A stretch of 64,000 nucleotides of DNA from Rhodococcus oxybenzonivorans (GTDB lineage: Bacteria > Actinomycetota > Actinomycetes > Mycobacteriales > Mycobacteriaceae): contig NZ_CP021354.1 of NCBI RefSeq assembly GCF_003130705.1, forward strand, positions 4,960,001 through 5,024,000, given 5' to 3'. Each line of letters begins with the position of its first letter. The first letter of the stretch is position 1. The notes below the pieces were generated by a model, which was not told where the DNA came from, did no database searches, and saw only the letters and a program-made list of their open reading frames with translations. A program made the translations under genes and the position numbers. Positions 1 to 8,030 of the stretch are shown here, piece by piece.

Positions 1-288
1 CTCGCTCCCGAAGAAATCCGGACGGCCGAGATCGTGTTCGTGCCCGCTCTGGCAGTCGATCGGCGCGGCGTCCGCCTCGGGCGCGGAGCCGGCTTCTACG
101 ACCGCACGCTCGGACTCGCGACACCGCAGACTCGTCTGATCACGGTGGTCCGCGACGAAGAACTGGTGGCCGAACTCCCTGAAGATCCTCATGACGTGCG
201 GATGGGCTGGGCACTGACACCGGGTTCCGGACTCGTCCGCCTGGGCGAGGACATCGAGTCCGGCCCGGGAAGAAATGCCGCGGAATAA
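1..288 (+). CDS. 5-formyltetrahydrofolate cyclo-ligase, C-terminal part (5' end outside window)
   Basis: The reading frame is open from the first base, and 95 codons remain before the stop. The visible stretch VDRRGVRLGRGAGFYDRTL is the conserved glycine-rich signature of 5-formyl-THF cyclo-ligase, which turns 5-formyl-THF into 5,10-methenyl-THF with ATP. The family is about 190-200 residues, so roughly the C-terminal half is present. In mycobacteria this gene lies beside an FmdB-like gene and close to mscL, moaB2 and mprAB, as it does here. The true start cannot be placed. The methionine-type codon at base 34 is internal to the conserved domain. Confidence 0.9.
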   Translation, partial: LAPEEIRTAEIVFVPALAVDRRGVRLGRGAGFYDRTLGLATPQTRLITVVRDEELVAELPEDPHDVRMGWALTPGSGLVRLGEDIESGPGRNAAE

Positions 289-369
289 GGTGCTGATTAG
301 CGTTGTTGGCACTGTCGACTGTAGAGTGCTAACATCTGCGGTTTGACTACACAGTGCGGAGGAGCCCCA

Positions 370-678
370 GTGCCCACTTATTCATACGCGTGCACGGAAT
401 GCGATAACCGCTTCGACATCGTTCAGTCGTTCAGCGACAATTCGCTGACCGTCTGCCCTGCATGCTCGGGCAAGCTTCGCAAGCTGTTCAACTCCGTCGG
501 AATCGTCTTCAAGGGCAGCGGTTTCTACCGCACCGACAGCCGCGGATCCTCGGGAGCCGCCAGCGAGCCCGCCAAGACCGAGTCCGCGCCCGCCGCGAAG
601 GCGGAAAGTTCGTCAACGGCGTCTTCTAGCTCGACGAGCACCGCGACCGCTGCGCCGGCCAAGGCTGCAGCCAGCTAA
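370..678 (+). CDS. FmdB-family zinc-ribbon protein
   Basis: This 102-residue protein starts at GTG 370, behind a GGAGGAG ribosome-binding site. The in-frame TTG at 343 lies upstream of that site and is unlikely to be used. The N-terminus MPTYSYACTECDNRF carries CxxC at residues 8-11, and a second CxxC follows at 29-32, the zinc ribbon of the FmdB/putative regulatory protein family. GSGFYRTD is the family's conserved end of the domain. From about residue 60 the protein is a low-complexity Ala/Ser/Thr/Lys tail. The molecular role is not settled for the family; a nucleic-acid or metal-binding role is only inferred. Confidence 0.85.
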   Translation: MPTYSYACTECDNRFDIVQSFSDNSLTVCPACSGKLRKLFNSVGIVFKGSGFYRTDSRGSSGAASEPAKTESAPAAKAESSSTASSSSTSTATAAPAKAAAS

Positions 679-776
679 CTTCACTCGCGGAACCTCTTTA
701 TCCACAACTTCTCGCCTATCCACAGGCAGGCCGTTCGCTGCACCTCGAGGGCCGGGTGGGGTCCTAGCGTCGAATC

Positions 777-1481
777 ATGTCACGCAACCCCGCCCGGAAT
801 CGGGTCACCCGGGCGCACCGAAGCCTCGGTCCTTCCTGGTTCGATCGCCTGTCCGACCTCACCCACCCGAGCTGGGCACGCACCCTCGTCGCACGACGCG
901 TAGCAGCAGCCGGTCTGGCGTGCCTCGCCGTCGCGCTCGGACTTCGCGGCGACCCCGACTCTGCTCACTCTCCCGTCGTGGTCGCTGTGCGCGATCTTCA
1001 ACCGGGACGAATCCTCGTCGACACCGATCTCGAGGTACGGCAACTCGAAGTGCGGAGCCTTCCCGACGGAGCCGTCACCGCGCTGTCGGATGTCAGTGGT
1101 CGCACACTCGCCAGCCCAGCTCGCGCAGGCGAAACGCTCACGGACGTGCGAGTGCTGGGACCACGCCTGGCAGCGACGGCCGCGGGTATCGAGGATGCGC
1201 GCATAGTCCCGGTTCGCCTCGCTGATCCGGCGGTGGCGGAACTTCTCAGGGAAGGTGATCGCGTCGATGTCCTGACCGTCGACTCGGACACACCAGCACA
1301 CTCGGGTCGGCCGCAGAATGCCACCGTGTTGGCCTCCGACGCCGTCGTCGTACTGGTCACTCCGTCGGGGAACGGCCGTGACCAGCGTGATCGCGTGGTG
1401 ATGCTGGCCCTGCCGGCAACCGAAGCCACCACGGTGGCCGCTGCATCGCTCACCAATGCGATCACCGTGACATTCCAGTGA
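777..1481 (+). CDS. SAF-domain protein (CpaB/RcpC-like), single-pass membrane
   Basis: This is a 234-residue protein. Residues about 41-58 form one hydrophobic segment after a basic N-terminus. A SAF domain follows (about 66-128) with the pattern VVVAVRDLQPGRILVDTDL and SGRTLASPARAGE. The C-terminal part (VPVRLADPAVAELLREGDRVDVL) resembles CpaB/RcpC, which are Flp-pilus assembly proteins. No other pilus genes are adjacent, so a pilus role is only a family inference. In mycobacteria a comparable gene sits in this same block between the FmdB-like gene and mscL. The nearby antisense open frames show no recognisable domain. Confidence 0.8.
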   Translation: MSRNPARNRVTRAHRSLGPSWFDRLSDLTHPSWARTLVARRVAAAGLACLAVALGLRGDPDSAHSPVVVAVRDLQPGRILVDTDLEVRQLEVRSLPDGAVTALSDVSGRTLASPARAGETLTDVRVLGPRLAATAAGIEDARIVPVRLADPAVAELLREGDRVDVLTVDSDTPAHSGRPQNATVLASDAVVVLVTPSGNGRDQRDRVVMLALPATEATTVAAASLTNAITVTFQ

Positions 1482-1563
1482 TCCGCCACCTGCGCCGCCT
1501 CTGATCTAGGCTTTGCCCGAAAGAGTGCCGACTGACGTGCCACCCACTGGAGGAGACATCGAC

Positions 1564-2031
1564 ATGCTCAAGGGATTCAAGGACTTCCTGCTTCGGGGGA
1601 ACGTCCTCGACCTCGCCGTCGCAGTAGTCGTCGGGGCCGCGTTCACCGCCATCGTGACCTCGTTCACCAACAACGTGATCAACCCGCTCATCGCAGTCGC
1701 GGGTGGAGCCAACGATCTCGGGTGGGGCTACCAGGTCCTCTCGGACAACCCCGCAACCTTCATCAATGTCGGGGCCGTGATCACTGCCGTCATCAACTTC
1801 GTGATCATCGCGGCGGTGGTCTACTTCATCCTCATCGTTCCTGCCAACGCCGCGAAGAAACGGTTCATCACCGAACCCGCCGACAAGAAGGCAAGCGAGG
1901 CCGACCTGTTGATTCAGATTCGCGACATCCTCGAGGCGAGCCTCGAAACCGACTCCTCGGGAACCACTGCCGGCGGCGCGCATTCCATGCCCGCGGACAA
2001 GGCGGCGAACCTGGAGGAGACACGCCGATAA
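1564..2031 (+). CDS. mscL: Large-conductance mechanosensitive channel MscL
   Basis: The start at ATG 1564 follows a GGAGGAG site and gives 155 residues, close to the mycobacterial MscL length. The N-terminus MLKGFKDFLLRGNVLDLAVA is the MscL signature (amphipathic S1 helix, then TM1 at about 15-40). TM2 is at about 69-92 (VITAVINFVIIAAVVYFILI). A charged helix follows (PANAAKKRFITEP). The homopentamer gates under membrane tension and vents solutes on hypo-osmotic shock. The gene is convergent with the porin operon, with a perfect hairpin between them. Upstream in-frame starts (from 1513) lie before the ribosome-binding site and were discarded. Confidence 0.95.
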   Translation: MLKGFKDFLLRGNVLDLAVAVVVGAAFTAIVTSFTNNVINPLIAVAGGANDLGWGYQVLSDNPATFINVGAVITAVINFVIIAAVVYFILIVPANAAKKRFITEPADKKASEADLLIQIRDILEASLETDSSGTTAGGAHSMPADKAANLEETRR

Positions 2032-2050
2032 GCTCCGCCCTCACACGGAC

Positions 2051-2084
2051 TCGGGCCCGTGCACAGTCCAGTGCACGGGCCCGA
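2051..2084. terminator. Hairpin terminator between mscL and porin copy 1
   Basis: A perfect 14-bp stem (TCGGGCCCGTGCAC and its complement) encloses a 6-base loop. It lies between two convergent genes, so it probably stops transcription from both sides. There is no strong U-tract, which is usual in actinobacteria. Confidence 0.8.
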
Positions 2085-2106
2085 CGTCTCAGCGCTACAG
2101 AAGAAG

Positions 2107-2808
2107 TCAGCCGAGGCTGAAGGGCTGTCCCCACAGGGTGACGGTGCCGTCGACCGACTCGGTCGAGACACTCACCTTGGCGTAGGAACGAGCCTGGGCG
2201 TAACCGGCGCAACCGGACACACCGAACGTCTCGTCCGCGTAGGAGAAGCCGCCGCTGTTGCCCTTGAAGCTGAAGCTGCTCTTGTGAGCCTCGGCGCCAT
2301 ACTCATCGGTGTACTCGATGTCGAGGATCGGCACGTTGGTGGCCTTACCGGGACCGATCGAGACGCCGCTACCGGCACCACCCTCGACCGGGATGCTGGC
2401 GGGATCGCCACCGGCAGCCGCACCGACGACCTCGGACGGAACGAGCGACGCACCGGCCTCACCGCCGACCTCGCCACCGAAGTTCAACTGGCACGCCACG
2501 ATGTAACCGGCATCGATGCTGCCGCCCTTGGCGGTGCCACCGTTGATCGACACATCGATCGTGCCCGACGTCCACACGTTGCGGTGCAACGGAGTCGAAC
2601 CCATCGACGGGCTGATGTTCGCCGTGTTACCGGTCTGACGCACGGTCACCACGGTGCCGTCGAGCAGCGTCTGCGTGATCTCGCCGTCCTGCAACGGAAC
2701 GAAGGTATCGGCATTGGCCGCACCGGTGGAAAGGAGGCCGATCGCGACGGTGGCCGCGGCGACCACGCCGGCAGCCTTGGCGCCGTGGCGCAGGGTCTTG
2801 CTGTTCAT
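2107..2808 (-). CDS. MspA-family porin A, copy 1
   Basis: This 233-residue secreted protein has a basic N-terminus, a hydrophobic core and an ANA/DTFVPL cleavage site after residue 33. The mature part (200 residues) has the MspA-family layout: DTFVPLQDG at the start, the GYIVACQLNFGG strand, and a C-terminal SGCAGYAQARSYAKVSV then LWGQPFSLG. MspA-type porins form octameric channels in the mycolic-acid outer membrane and admit small hydrophilic solutes. There is one Cys in each of two strands, unlike MspA itself. It is identical to the protein at 3746-4447 except for one Glu/Asp exchange. It is the second gene of its operon. Confidence 0.92.
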   Translation of the reverse strand: MNSKTLRHGAKAAGVVAAATVAIGLLSTGAANADTFVPLQDGEITQTLLDGTVVTVRQTGNTANISPSMGSTPLHRNVWTSGTIDVSINGGTAKGGSIDAGYIVACQLNFGGEVGGEAGASLVPSEVVGAAAGGDPASIPVEGGAGSGVSIGPGKATNVPILDIEYTDEYGAEAHKSSFSFKGNSGGFSYADETFGVSGCAGYAQARSYAKVSVSTESVDGTVTLWGQPFSLG

Positions 2809-2874
2809 GGTTCCCCTCTAGGGTTACTGATCGCTTACGCGAGAGTCGTGAATGGAATCGATTGGGAGCGGCAA

Positions 2875-3494
2875 TCAGCCGATGCTGAACGGCTGCCCGT
2901 AGAGGGTGGCCTTGACGTAGTGGTTACCCGGAACCTCCACCACCGTGTACGCCGAGCCTGCGCGTAACCACCGCAACCCTGCACCTCGATCTGCTGATCG
3001 CGGTACTGAATCGCCGACACACCCGGCTTCAGGTCGGTCTTCGACTTGATCTTCGCGAACTTGACCTCGCCGGCCTCGATCGGCACCGACAACGAGCCAC
3101 CCATACCCAGCGCATCGAAACCGAGATCCGCGCTGAGCTTGCCCTTCAGACCGGTGATGTCGACCTGGCAACCCACGATGTACCCGGTGGTCAGCGTCGC
3201 ACCCTCCTCGGGGATCTCCCCACCGAGCTCGGCGAACACATCGCCCGACACCCACGCCGTGCGGCCCGCACCATTAGCGGCCAGCGACGGAGAAACCAGA
3301 GCACTCTCAGCATTACGGGCGATCTTCGCGCTCACACCACCGGCGTTCACGACCTTCTCACCACCCGGCAGCGGCACAAAAGTATCTGCATTCGCAGCAC
3401 CCGTCGACATCAGGCCGAGCACAACAGCCGCAGCGGCACCCAGGCCGGCAACGCGGACTCCACGGCGCAGACCGGTCTTTCGGTTCTCGCTCAT
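2875..3494 (-). pseudogene. MspA-family porin B, copy 1, frameshifted near the 3' end
   Basis: The sequence matches the intact gene at 4514-5134 until one C is missing near 2952 (tacgccgag here, tacgcccgag in the other copy). After GCGGYAQAR the frame changes, the normal C-terminal strands (TVVEVPGNHYVKATLYGQPF) are lost, and an unrelated Arg/Ser-rich tail runs to a stop at 2835. The MspA-family C-terminus forms barrel and wall strands, so this copy is probably non-functional. A single-base sequencing or assembly error cannot be excluded, because this lies in a near-perfect repeat. Confidence 0.8.
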
Positions 3495-3667
3495 TCGTTC
3501 CCCTCATCAGGTACCGCCCAACCGGCTTTCGGTTAGGCAGTCATTACCTCGTGACGGAATAAAGTTAGCGGAAACAACATAAAAATGTGATGTCTACGTG
3601 TCCTGTTCCATGTCCACGCTGGCCGCCGTGACCGAACTGTGACATGCAGCAGGGCGCATAGAGCGAG

Positions 3668-3703
3668 GTTGGGGGCGTGCGGAAGTCACCGCACGCCCCC
3701 AAC
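3668..3703. terminator. Hairpin terminator of porin copy 2 operon
   Basis: A perfect 15-bp stem (GTTGGGGGCGTGCGG with its complement) and a 6-base loop lie 43 bases beyond the stop of the porin at 3746-4447. It separates the second porin operon from the promoter region of the first. Confidence 0.8.
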
Positions 3704-3745
3704 TCCGAGGTTCTACACCGTGTGAAATTTTTTGGACTTCACACG

Positions 3746-4447
3746 TCAGCCGAGGCTGAAGGGCTGTCCCCACAGGGTGACGGTGCCGTCGACCGACTCG
3801 GTCGAGACACTGACCTTGGCGTAGGAACGAGCCTGGGCGTAACCGGCGCAACCGGACACACCGAACGTCTCGTCCGCGTAGGAGAAGCCGCCGCTGTTGC
3901 CCTTGAAGCTGAAGCTGCTCTTGTGAGCCTCGGCGCCATAGTCATCGGTGTACTCGATGTCGAGGATCGGCACGTTGGTGGCCTTACCGGGACCGATCGA
4001 GACGCCGCTACCGGCACCACCCTCGACCGGGATGCTGGCGGGATCGCCACCGGCAGCCGCACCGACGACCTCGGACGGAACGAGCGACGCACCGGCCTCA
4101 CCGCCGACCTCGCCACCGAAGTTCAACTGGCACGCCACGATGTAACCGGCATCGATGCTGCCGCCCTTGGCGGTGCCACCGTTGATCGACACATCGATCG
4201 TGCCCGACGTCCACACGTTGCGGTGCAACGGAGTCGAACCCATCGACGGGCTGATGTTCGCCGTGTTACCGGTCTGACGCACGGTCACCACGGTGCCGTC
4301 GAGCAGCGTCTGCGTGATCTCGCCGTCCTGCAACGGAACGAAGGTATCGGCATTGGCCGCACCGGTGGAAAGGAGGCCGATCGCGACGGTGGCCGCGGCG
4401 ACCACGCCGGCAGCCTTGGCGCCGTGGCGCAGGGTCTTGCTGTTCAT
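3746..4447 (-). CDS. MspA-family porin A, copy 2
   Basis: This 233-residue MspA-family porin has the same secretion signal (cleavage after ANA, residue 33) and mature domain as the gene at 2107-2808. The only protein difference is Asp instead of Glu in the YTD(D/E)YGAEA segment. It follows porin B by 66 bases, so the two are likely one transcript, ended by the hairpin at 3668-3703. Role: a channel for small polar nutrients across the mycolate outer membrane, by family. Confidence 0.92.
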   Translation of the reverse strand: MNSKTLRHGAKAAGVVAAATVAIGLLSTGAANADTFVPLQDGEITQTLLDGTVVTVRQTGNTANISPSMGSTPLHRNVWTSGTIDVSINGGTAKGGSIDAGYIVACQLNFGGEVGGEAGASLVPSEVVGAAAGGDPASIPVEGGAGSGVSIGPGKATNVPILDIEYTDDYGAEAHKSSFSFKGNSGGFSYADETFGVSGCAGYAQARSYAKVSVSTESVDGTVTLWGQPFSLG

Positions 4448-4513
4448 GGTTCCCCTCTAGGGTTACTGATCGCTTACGCGAGAGTCGTGAATGGAATCGA
4501 TTGGGAGCGGCAA

Positions 4514-5134
4514 TCAGCCGATGCTGAACGGCTGCCCGTAGAGGGTGGCCTTGACGTAGTGGTTACCCGGAACCTCCACCACCGTGTACGCCCGAGCCTG
4601 CGCGTAACCACCGCAACCCTGCACCTCGATCTGCTGATCGCGGTACTGAATCGCCGACACACCCGGCTTCAGGTCGGTCTTCGACTTGATCTTCGCGAAC
4701 TTGACCTCGCCGGCCTCGATCGGCACCGACAACGAGCCACCCATACCCAGCGCATCGAAACCGAGATCCGCGCTGAGCTTGCCCTTCAGACCGGTGATGT
4801 CGACCTGGCAACCCACGATGTACCCGGTGGTCAGCGTCGCACCCTCCTCGGGGATCTCCCCACCGAGCTCGGCGAACACATCGCCCGACACCCACGCCGT
4901 GCGGCCCGCACCATTAGCGGCCAGCGACGGAGAAACCAGAGCACTCTCAGCATTACGGGCGATCTTCGCGCTCACACCACCGGCGTTCACGACCTTCTCA
5001 CCACCCGGCAGCGGCACAAAAGTATCTGCATTCGCAGCACCCGTCGACATCAGGCCGAGCACAACAGCCGCAGCGGCACCCAGGCCGGCAACGCGGACTC
5101 CACGGCGCAGACCGGTCTTTCGGTTCTCGCTCAT
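4514..5134 (-). CDS. MspA-family porin B, copy 2 (intact)
   Basis: This 206-residue protein begins MSENRKTGLRRGVRVAGLG. It has a hydrophobic signal core and an ANA/DTFVPLPGG cleavage site at residue 36, leaving about 170 mature residues, near the size of MspA. The VGCQVDITG and QGCGGYAQARAYTVVEV strands and the terminal LYGQPFSIG are family features. It is the first gene of the porin pair. A mixed-subunit channel made of A and B is possible but not shown. It differs from porin A through most of the mature sequence, so the pair is an older duplication than the A/B block copy. Confidence 0.92.
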   Translation of the reverse strand: MSENRKTGLRRGVRVAGLGAAAAVVLGLMSTGAANADTFVPLPGGEKVVNAGGVSAKIARNAESALVSPSLAANGAGRTAWVSGDVFAELGGEIPEEGATLTTGYIVGCQVDITGLKGKLSADLGFDALGMGGSLSVPIEAGEVKFAKIKSKTDLKPGVSAIQYRDQQIEVQGCGGYAQARAYTVVEVPGNHYVKATLYGQPFSIG

Positions 5135-5151
5135 TCGTTCCCCTCATCAGG

Positions 5152-5719
5152 ATTCTTGCTGGTTCCCAGTCACGACCTTCGAGACTGAGGAGTGGTCCAT
5201 GTCGGGCCCAGAGCAGCATTCACGGCCGTCATGACCGCGGAGTGAATTCCGGGTTATCACAACCTGATTACCGCACTGAAGTCGAAATCACTGACAAAGC
5301 ATCAGAGTTTCGACTGGGCAACGGCACACGACCCTGCCCTCCATCTCCAGTACTGACTCGCCGAGGACAGTAACCGGGAGTTGGTTGCTTAAGCAATTAA
5401 TTCCCGAGGAAACGGAATCGTGATGTATGCCACACCGCAAAACGTGTCCACCGTGTGGGATTCCGGCAAGAATCCGGACCTCGCGCCGCTTCGCTGACCA
5501 GCACATTCATGCGGCGTTCACGTGAAGTTCGGTAACGTTAACACCTGGTTCACGAGCTGGAACGATGTCTGTTCTGGGCGAAAAAAACCGTCGATGTCGC
5601 AGTAAAGTGTGGCCTGGGCCACGAGTGCCCCGGTCCGCCGCCGGATACAAAAACTTCGGCTGATTCCAGAGGCAGACCGCAGATCACGATTGCCTTACGG
5701 TAGTTCTTTCCGACGATAA
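5152..5719. other. Long upstream region of porin copy 2; no gene seen
   Basis: These 568 bases hold no open frame with actinobacterial coding character. The 68-72 codon frames on the minus strand lack conserved motifs and have poor third-position GC. The region has a lower GC content than its neighbours and contains several short palindromic AT-rich pieces (for example GGTAACGTTAACACC near 5531). It presumably carries the promoter and controls of the porin operon. The repeat ends before it, so copy 1 does not share it. Confidence 0.6.
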
Positions 5720-5935
5720 CTATCCGTGATGGGGAGGTTTCTGGCGGCGCAGCCACTCGTCGGATTCACTGCCCCGTTCATCCCGACTCGAGGTGTCGTC
5801 GGGCCCGCGTTCGTCGGCGGTGGTGTCGGGGAAGACGTCCCCGAAGATGCGCGCGAGCCGGGCCCTGTCGATCGGGGCCCGGCTCGGTGCTGCGTTCTCG
5901 GTCGGCTCGCCGTCCGACGGAGGGGAGGTGGAAAT
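5720..5935 (-). CDS. Small conserved-looking protein downstream of moaB2, apparent ATT start
   Basis: Directly after the moaB2 stop, in the same frame, 71 sense codons run to TAG at 5720-5722. The codons are strongly actinobacterial (almost all end in G or C). The product is hydrophilic and acidic/basic mixed, with RARLARIFGDVFPDTTADER in the middle and the ending SDEWLRRQKPPHHG. I recognise the style of a short actinobacterial hypothetical protein but cannot name a family. There is no ATG, GTG or TTG in the frame. ATT at 5933-5935 has a GGAAGG site seven bases upstream, inside the end of moaB2. The alternatives are read-through of the moaB2 stop or an error in the sequence. Confidence 0.65.
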   Translation of the reverse strand: MSTSPPSDGEPTENAAPSRAPIDRARLARIFGDVFPDTTADERGPDDTSSRDERGSESDEWLRRQKPPHHG

Positions 5936-5938
5936 GGC

Positions 5939-6502
5939 TCAGCCTTCCAGACCGGACAGCTCGGTGATGACGTGCGACGCGAGAGGCGTCAGCGTCGCCA
6001 TGCCGTCTCGCACGGCAGCGCGCGAAGACGCCAGGTTGACCACCAGCGTGCTTCCCGACACACCCGCGAGACCGCGCGACAAACCGGCGTCGAGGGAACC
6101 TGCTGCGAGGCCGGACGTGCGCAGCGCTTCGGAGATTCCCGGAATCTCCCGGTCGAGTACCTCCGCGGTGACGTCGGGCGTGACGTCACGTGGCGAGACA
6201 CCCGTACCGCCGACGGAGACGACGAGGTCGACCCCGCCGATGACGGCGGTGTTGAGGGCGTTGCGAATCTCGACCTCGTCGGCTGCCACCGCGACGATGG
6301 CGTCGACGATGAACCCGGCCTCGTTGAGCAACTCAGTGACCAGCGGACCGATGGAGTCCTTGCCGTCACCGTGGGCGGTGCGGTCGTCGACGATAACTAC
6401 CAGCGCGCGGCCGGCCAGCGAGGCTTCGATATCCATGGTCCCTACCGTAGTGGCCCCGTTCAACACGGACTCGACCTGCCCGAGGATCCCTGCGTTCATC
6501 AT
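5939..6502 (-). CDS. moaB2: MoaB2-like molybdenum cofactor biosynthesis protein
   Basis: This 187-residue protein is of the MogA/MoaB fold. ALVVIVDDRTAHGD opens the domain, and the molybdopterin-binding loop SVGGTGVSPRDVTPDVT is intact at about 98-114. SRGLAGVSGSTLVVNLASS is the second family motif. It is very like mycobacterial MoaB2, which also adjoins pepD. By family it adenylylates molybdopterin or acts in that step, although several actinobacterial paralogues are of uncertain activity. The ATG at 6502 overlaps the pepD stop (ATGATGA), indicating coupled translation. A shorter start at 6436 (MDIEASLAG) is possible. Confidence 0.9.
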   Translation of the reverse strand: MMNAGILGQVESVLNGATTVGTMDIEASLAGRALVVIVDDRTAHGDGKDSIGPLVTELLNEAGFIVDAIVAVAADEVEIRNALNTAVIGGVDLVVSVGGTGVSPRDVTPDVTAEVLDREIPGISEALRTSGLAAGSLDAGLSRGLAGVSGSTLVVNLASSRAAVRDGMATLTPLASHVITELSGLEG

Positions 6503-7905
6503 CGGCCGCCCTGTTCTGCGGTTCCCAGCGTGACATCGACGGTCTTGGTGTTCGACCCGTTTCCGTCCGAGTACGTAATGGACACTGTGTCTCCTGGTGC
6601 GTGGGAACGGATGGCAGCGATGAGGGCGTCACCGCTGGTGATGACACGGTCGTCGACCTTGGTGATCACCGACCCCTTCGGAATTCCGGCCTTCTCGGCC
6701 GGGCCGCCCGGCGTCACCTCGACGACGGTGGCACCGTTGGCGGCATCCTGCGACGGAACCTGGATGCCGATGATGGCCTGCGTGGCCTTGCCGGTGTCGA
6801 CCAACTCGTCGGCGATGCGGCGGGCCTGATCGACCGGGATCGCAAATCCGAGGCCGATGGAGCCGCCCTGCTCCCCCGCTCCGGTTCCGCCGATACTCGC
6901 GATCGCCGTGTTGATCCCGATCAACTGCCCGTCCATGTTCACGAGAGCGCCACCCGAGTTGCCCGGGTTGATCGCCGCGTCGGTTTGCAGGGCATCGATC
7001 ACGGTGTTCTGGTTGCCCGACTCACCGGAGGTCGACACCGGACGGTTGAGGGCGGAGATGATTCCCTCGGTGACCGTGCCTGCCAGCCCGAGCGGCGAAC
7101 CGATCGCCACCACCTGCTGGCCCACCTGGACGTTGGCGGACGTTCCCAGTTCGATGGGTGTCAGATCCGTTTTGCCCGACGCCTTGATGACAGCCAGGTC
7201 GGAGACCGGGTCGGCGCCGACCAGGGTTGCGTCCGCGGTACTGCCGTCCGAGAAGGCCACCGTCAGCTTGCCCCCTCTCGCCGCCGCGCCGGCGACGTGA
7301 TTGTTGGTGAGGATGAGACCGTCGGAGGACAACACGACCCCCGACCCTTCCCCACCGGATCCGCCGGCGGTTGCGACCTCGATCTGGACGACACTCGGGA
7401 CCACCTTGTTCGCGACGGCCTGCACGGAGCCCGCCGGGGCGTTGGCCGCGGGAGTTGCGGTGTTGTTCTTCGGAGCGTCGAGTGAATTGGTGACCGCCGC
7501 GCCGTTGCCGTCCCGTTGGGTAGCGAGTGAACCGACGGCACCGCCGATGCCGCCGCTCACCAACGCCAGTGCGACAGCCCCGACGACGATGGCCGTCCGC
7601 GCGGGACGCTTGGCCGTCGCTGCCGACGCCGGCCCGTAGTGACCGGGGAACGACCCCGTGGGCGCTCCCTGCTGGGGTCCCGAGCCGTGCTGCGGCTGCC
7701 CGAACTGATGTGTGGACTGATGTGGAACGCCGTACGGGGCGCTCTGCTGGTAGCCCGCCGATCCGTAGGCCTGCGGGCCCGGTCCGGTAGGGCGGTGCGG
7801 CGTGGTCGGGAACTGCTCAGTCGGCTGGTAGCCCGGAATGGGCCGGGCAGCCTGGTCACCGGTGTCGCGACTGTTGCTGTCGGAACTGTTTCGATCTTCG
7901 GTCAT
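6499..7905 (-). CDS. pepD: HtrA-like membrane serine protease PepD
   Basis: This protein is 468 residues from ATG 7905, after GGAAG. An in-frame start at 7950 lies upstream of that site. Residues 1-100 are Pro/Gln/Gly-rich and cytosolic, and one membrane helix spans about 103-126. The trypsin-like domain has His203 (TNNHVAGAA), Asp236 (DPVSDLAVIK) and Ser317 (NPGNSGGALV), and a PDZ domain fills about 375-460. By family it degrades or refolds damaged envelope proteins outside the membrane. In mycobacteria pepD is a target of MprAB, which are encoded just upstream here. The end overlaps moaB2. Confidence 0.93.
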   Translation of the reverse strand: MTEDRNSSDSNSRDTGDQAARPIPGYQPTEQFPTTPHRPTGPGPQAYGSAGYQQSAPYGVPHQSTHQFGQPQHGSGPQQGAPTGSFPGHYGPASAATAKRPARTAIVVGAVALALVSGGIGGAVGSLATQRDGNGAAVTNSLDAPKNNTATPAANAPAGSVQAVANKVVPSVVQIEVATAGGSGGEGSGVVLSSDGLILTNNHVAGAAARGGKLTVAFSDGSTADATLVGADPVSDLAVIKASGKTDLTPIELGTSANVQVGQQVVAIGSPLGLAGTVTEGIISALNRPVSTSGESGNQNTVIDALQTDAAINPGNSGGALVNMDGQLIGINTAIASIGGTGAGEQGGSIGLGFAIPVDQARRIADELVDTGKATQAIIGIQVPSQDAANGATVVEVTPGGPAEKAGIPKGSVITKVDDRVITSGDALIAAIRSHAPGDTVSITYSDGNGSNTKTVDVTLGTAEQGGR

Positions 7906-8030
7906 CGCATCACTTCCATCTCCCGCGGCCACCCGCAGGGGCAGCCGCACCGTCTCTGTGTACGAGAGTGCCCGGTGGGACTGAGAAGCTCCTGAGACCG
8001 GCCTTTGAGTTTGCCCAACCCTTCCCCAGG

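Larger units (their letters stand above)
2106..3511. repeat. Direct repeat, copy 1 of porin-pair duplication
   Basis: This segment is repeated as 3745-5151. I find three differences by eye: a C/G change near 2172 (silent), a C/G change near 2309 (Glu versus Asp in porin A), and one missing C near 2952 in this copy. The unit holds both porin genes and 66 bp between them. Unique sequence of 233 bp separates the two copies, so this is a spaced tandem duplication. Confidence 0.95.
3745..5151. repeat. Direct repeat, copy 2 of porin-pair duplication (intact)
   Basis: This is the second copy of the 1.4-kb unit starting at 2106, offset by 1,639 bases up to the indel and 1,640 beyond it. Both porin genes are intact here. 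The repeat begins at the last bases of porin A (gtcagccgagg) and ends just before the start region of porin B (cccctcatcagg). The promoter regions upstream of the two copies are therefore different. Confidence 0.95.

Noticed and set aside
2106..5151. Insertion sequence or composite transposon as the cause of the porin duplication
   Set aside because: No transposase, terminal inverted repeats or target-site duplication are visible at the repeat ends.
3677..5188. Long plus-strand open frame (about 500 codons) across the second porin copy
   Set aside because: It is the antisense of the porin genes. It has no ribosome site, no domain, and the His/Arg-rich make-up typical of GC-rich shadows.
5288..5756. 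Two minus-strand frames of 68-72 codons upstream of the porin operon
   Set aside because: Poor third-position GC and no conserved motif. The second overlaps the better-supported small gene at 5720-5935.
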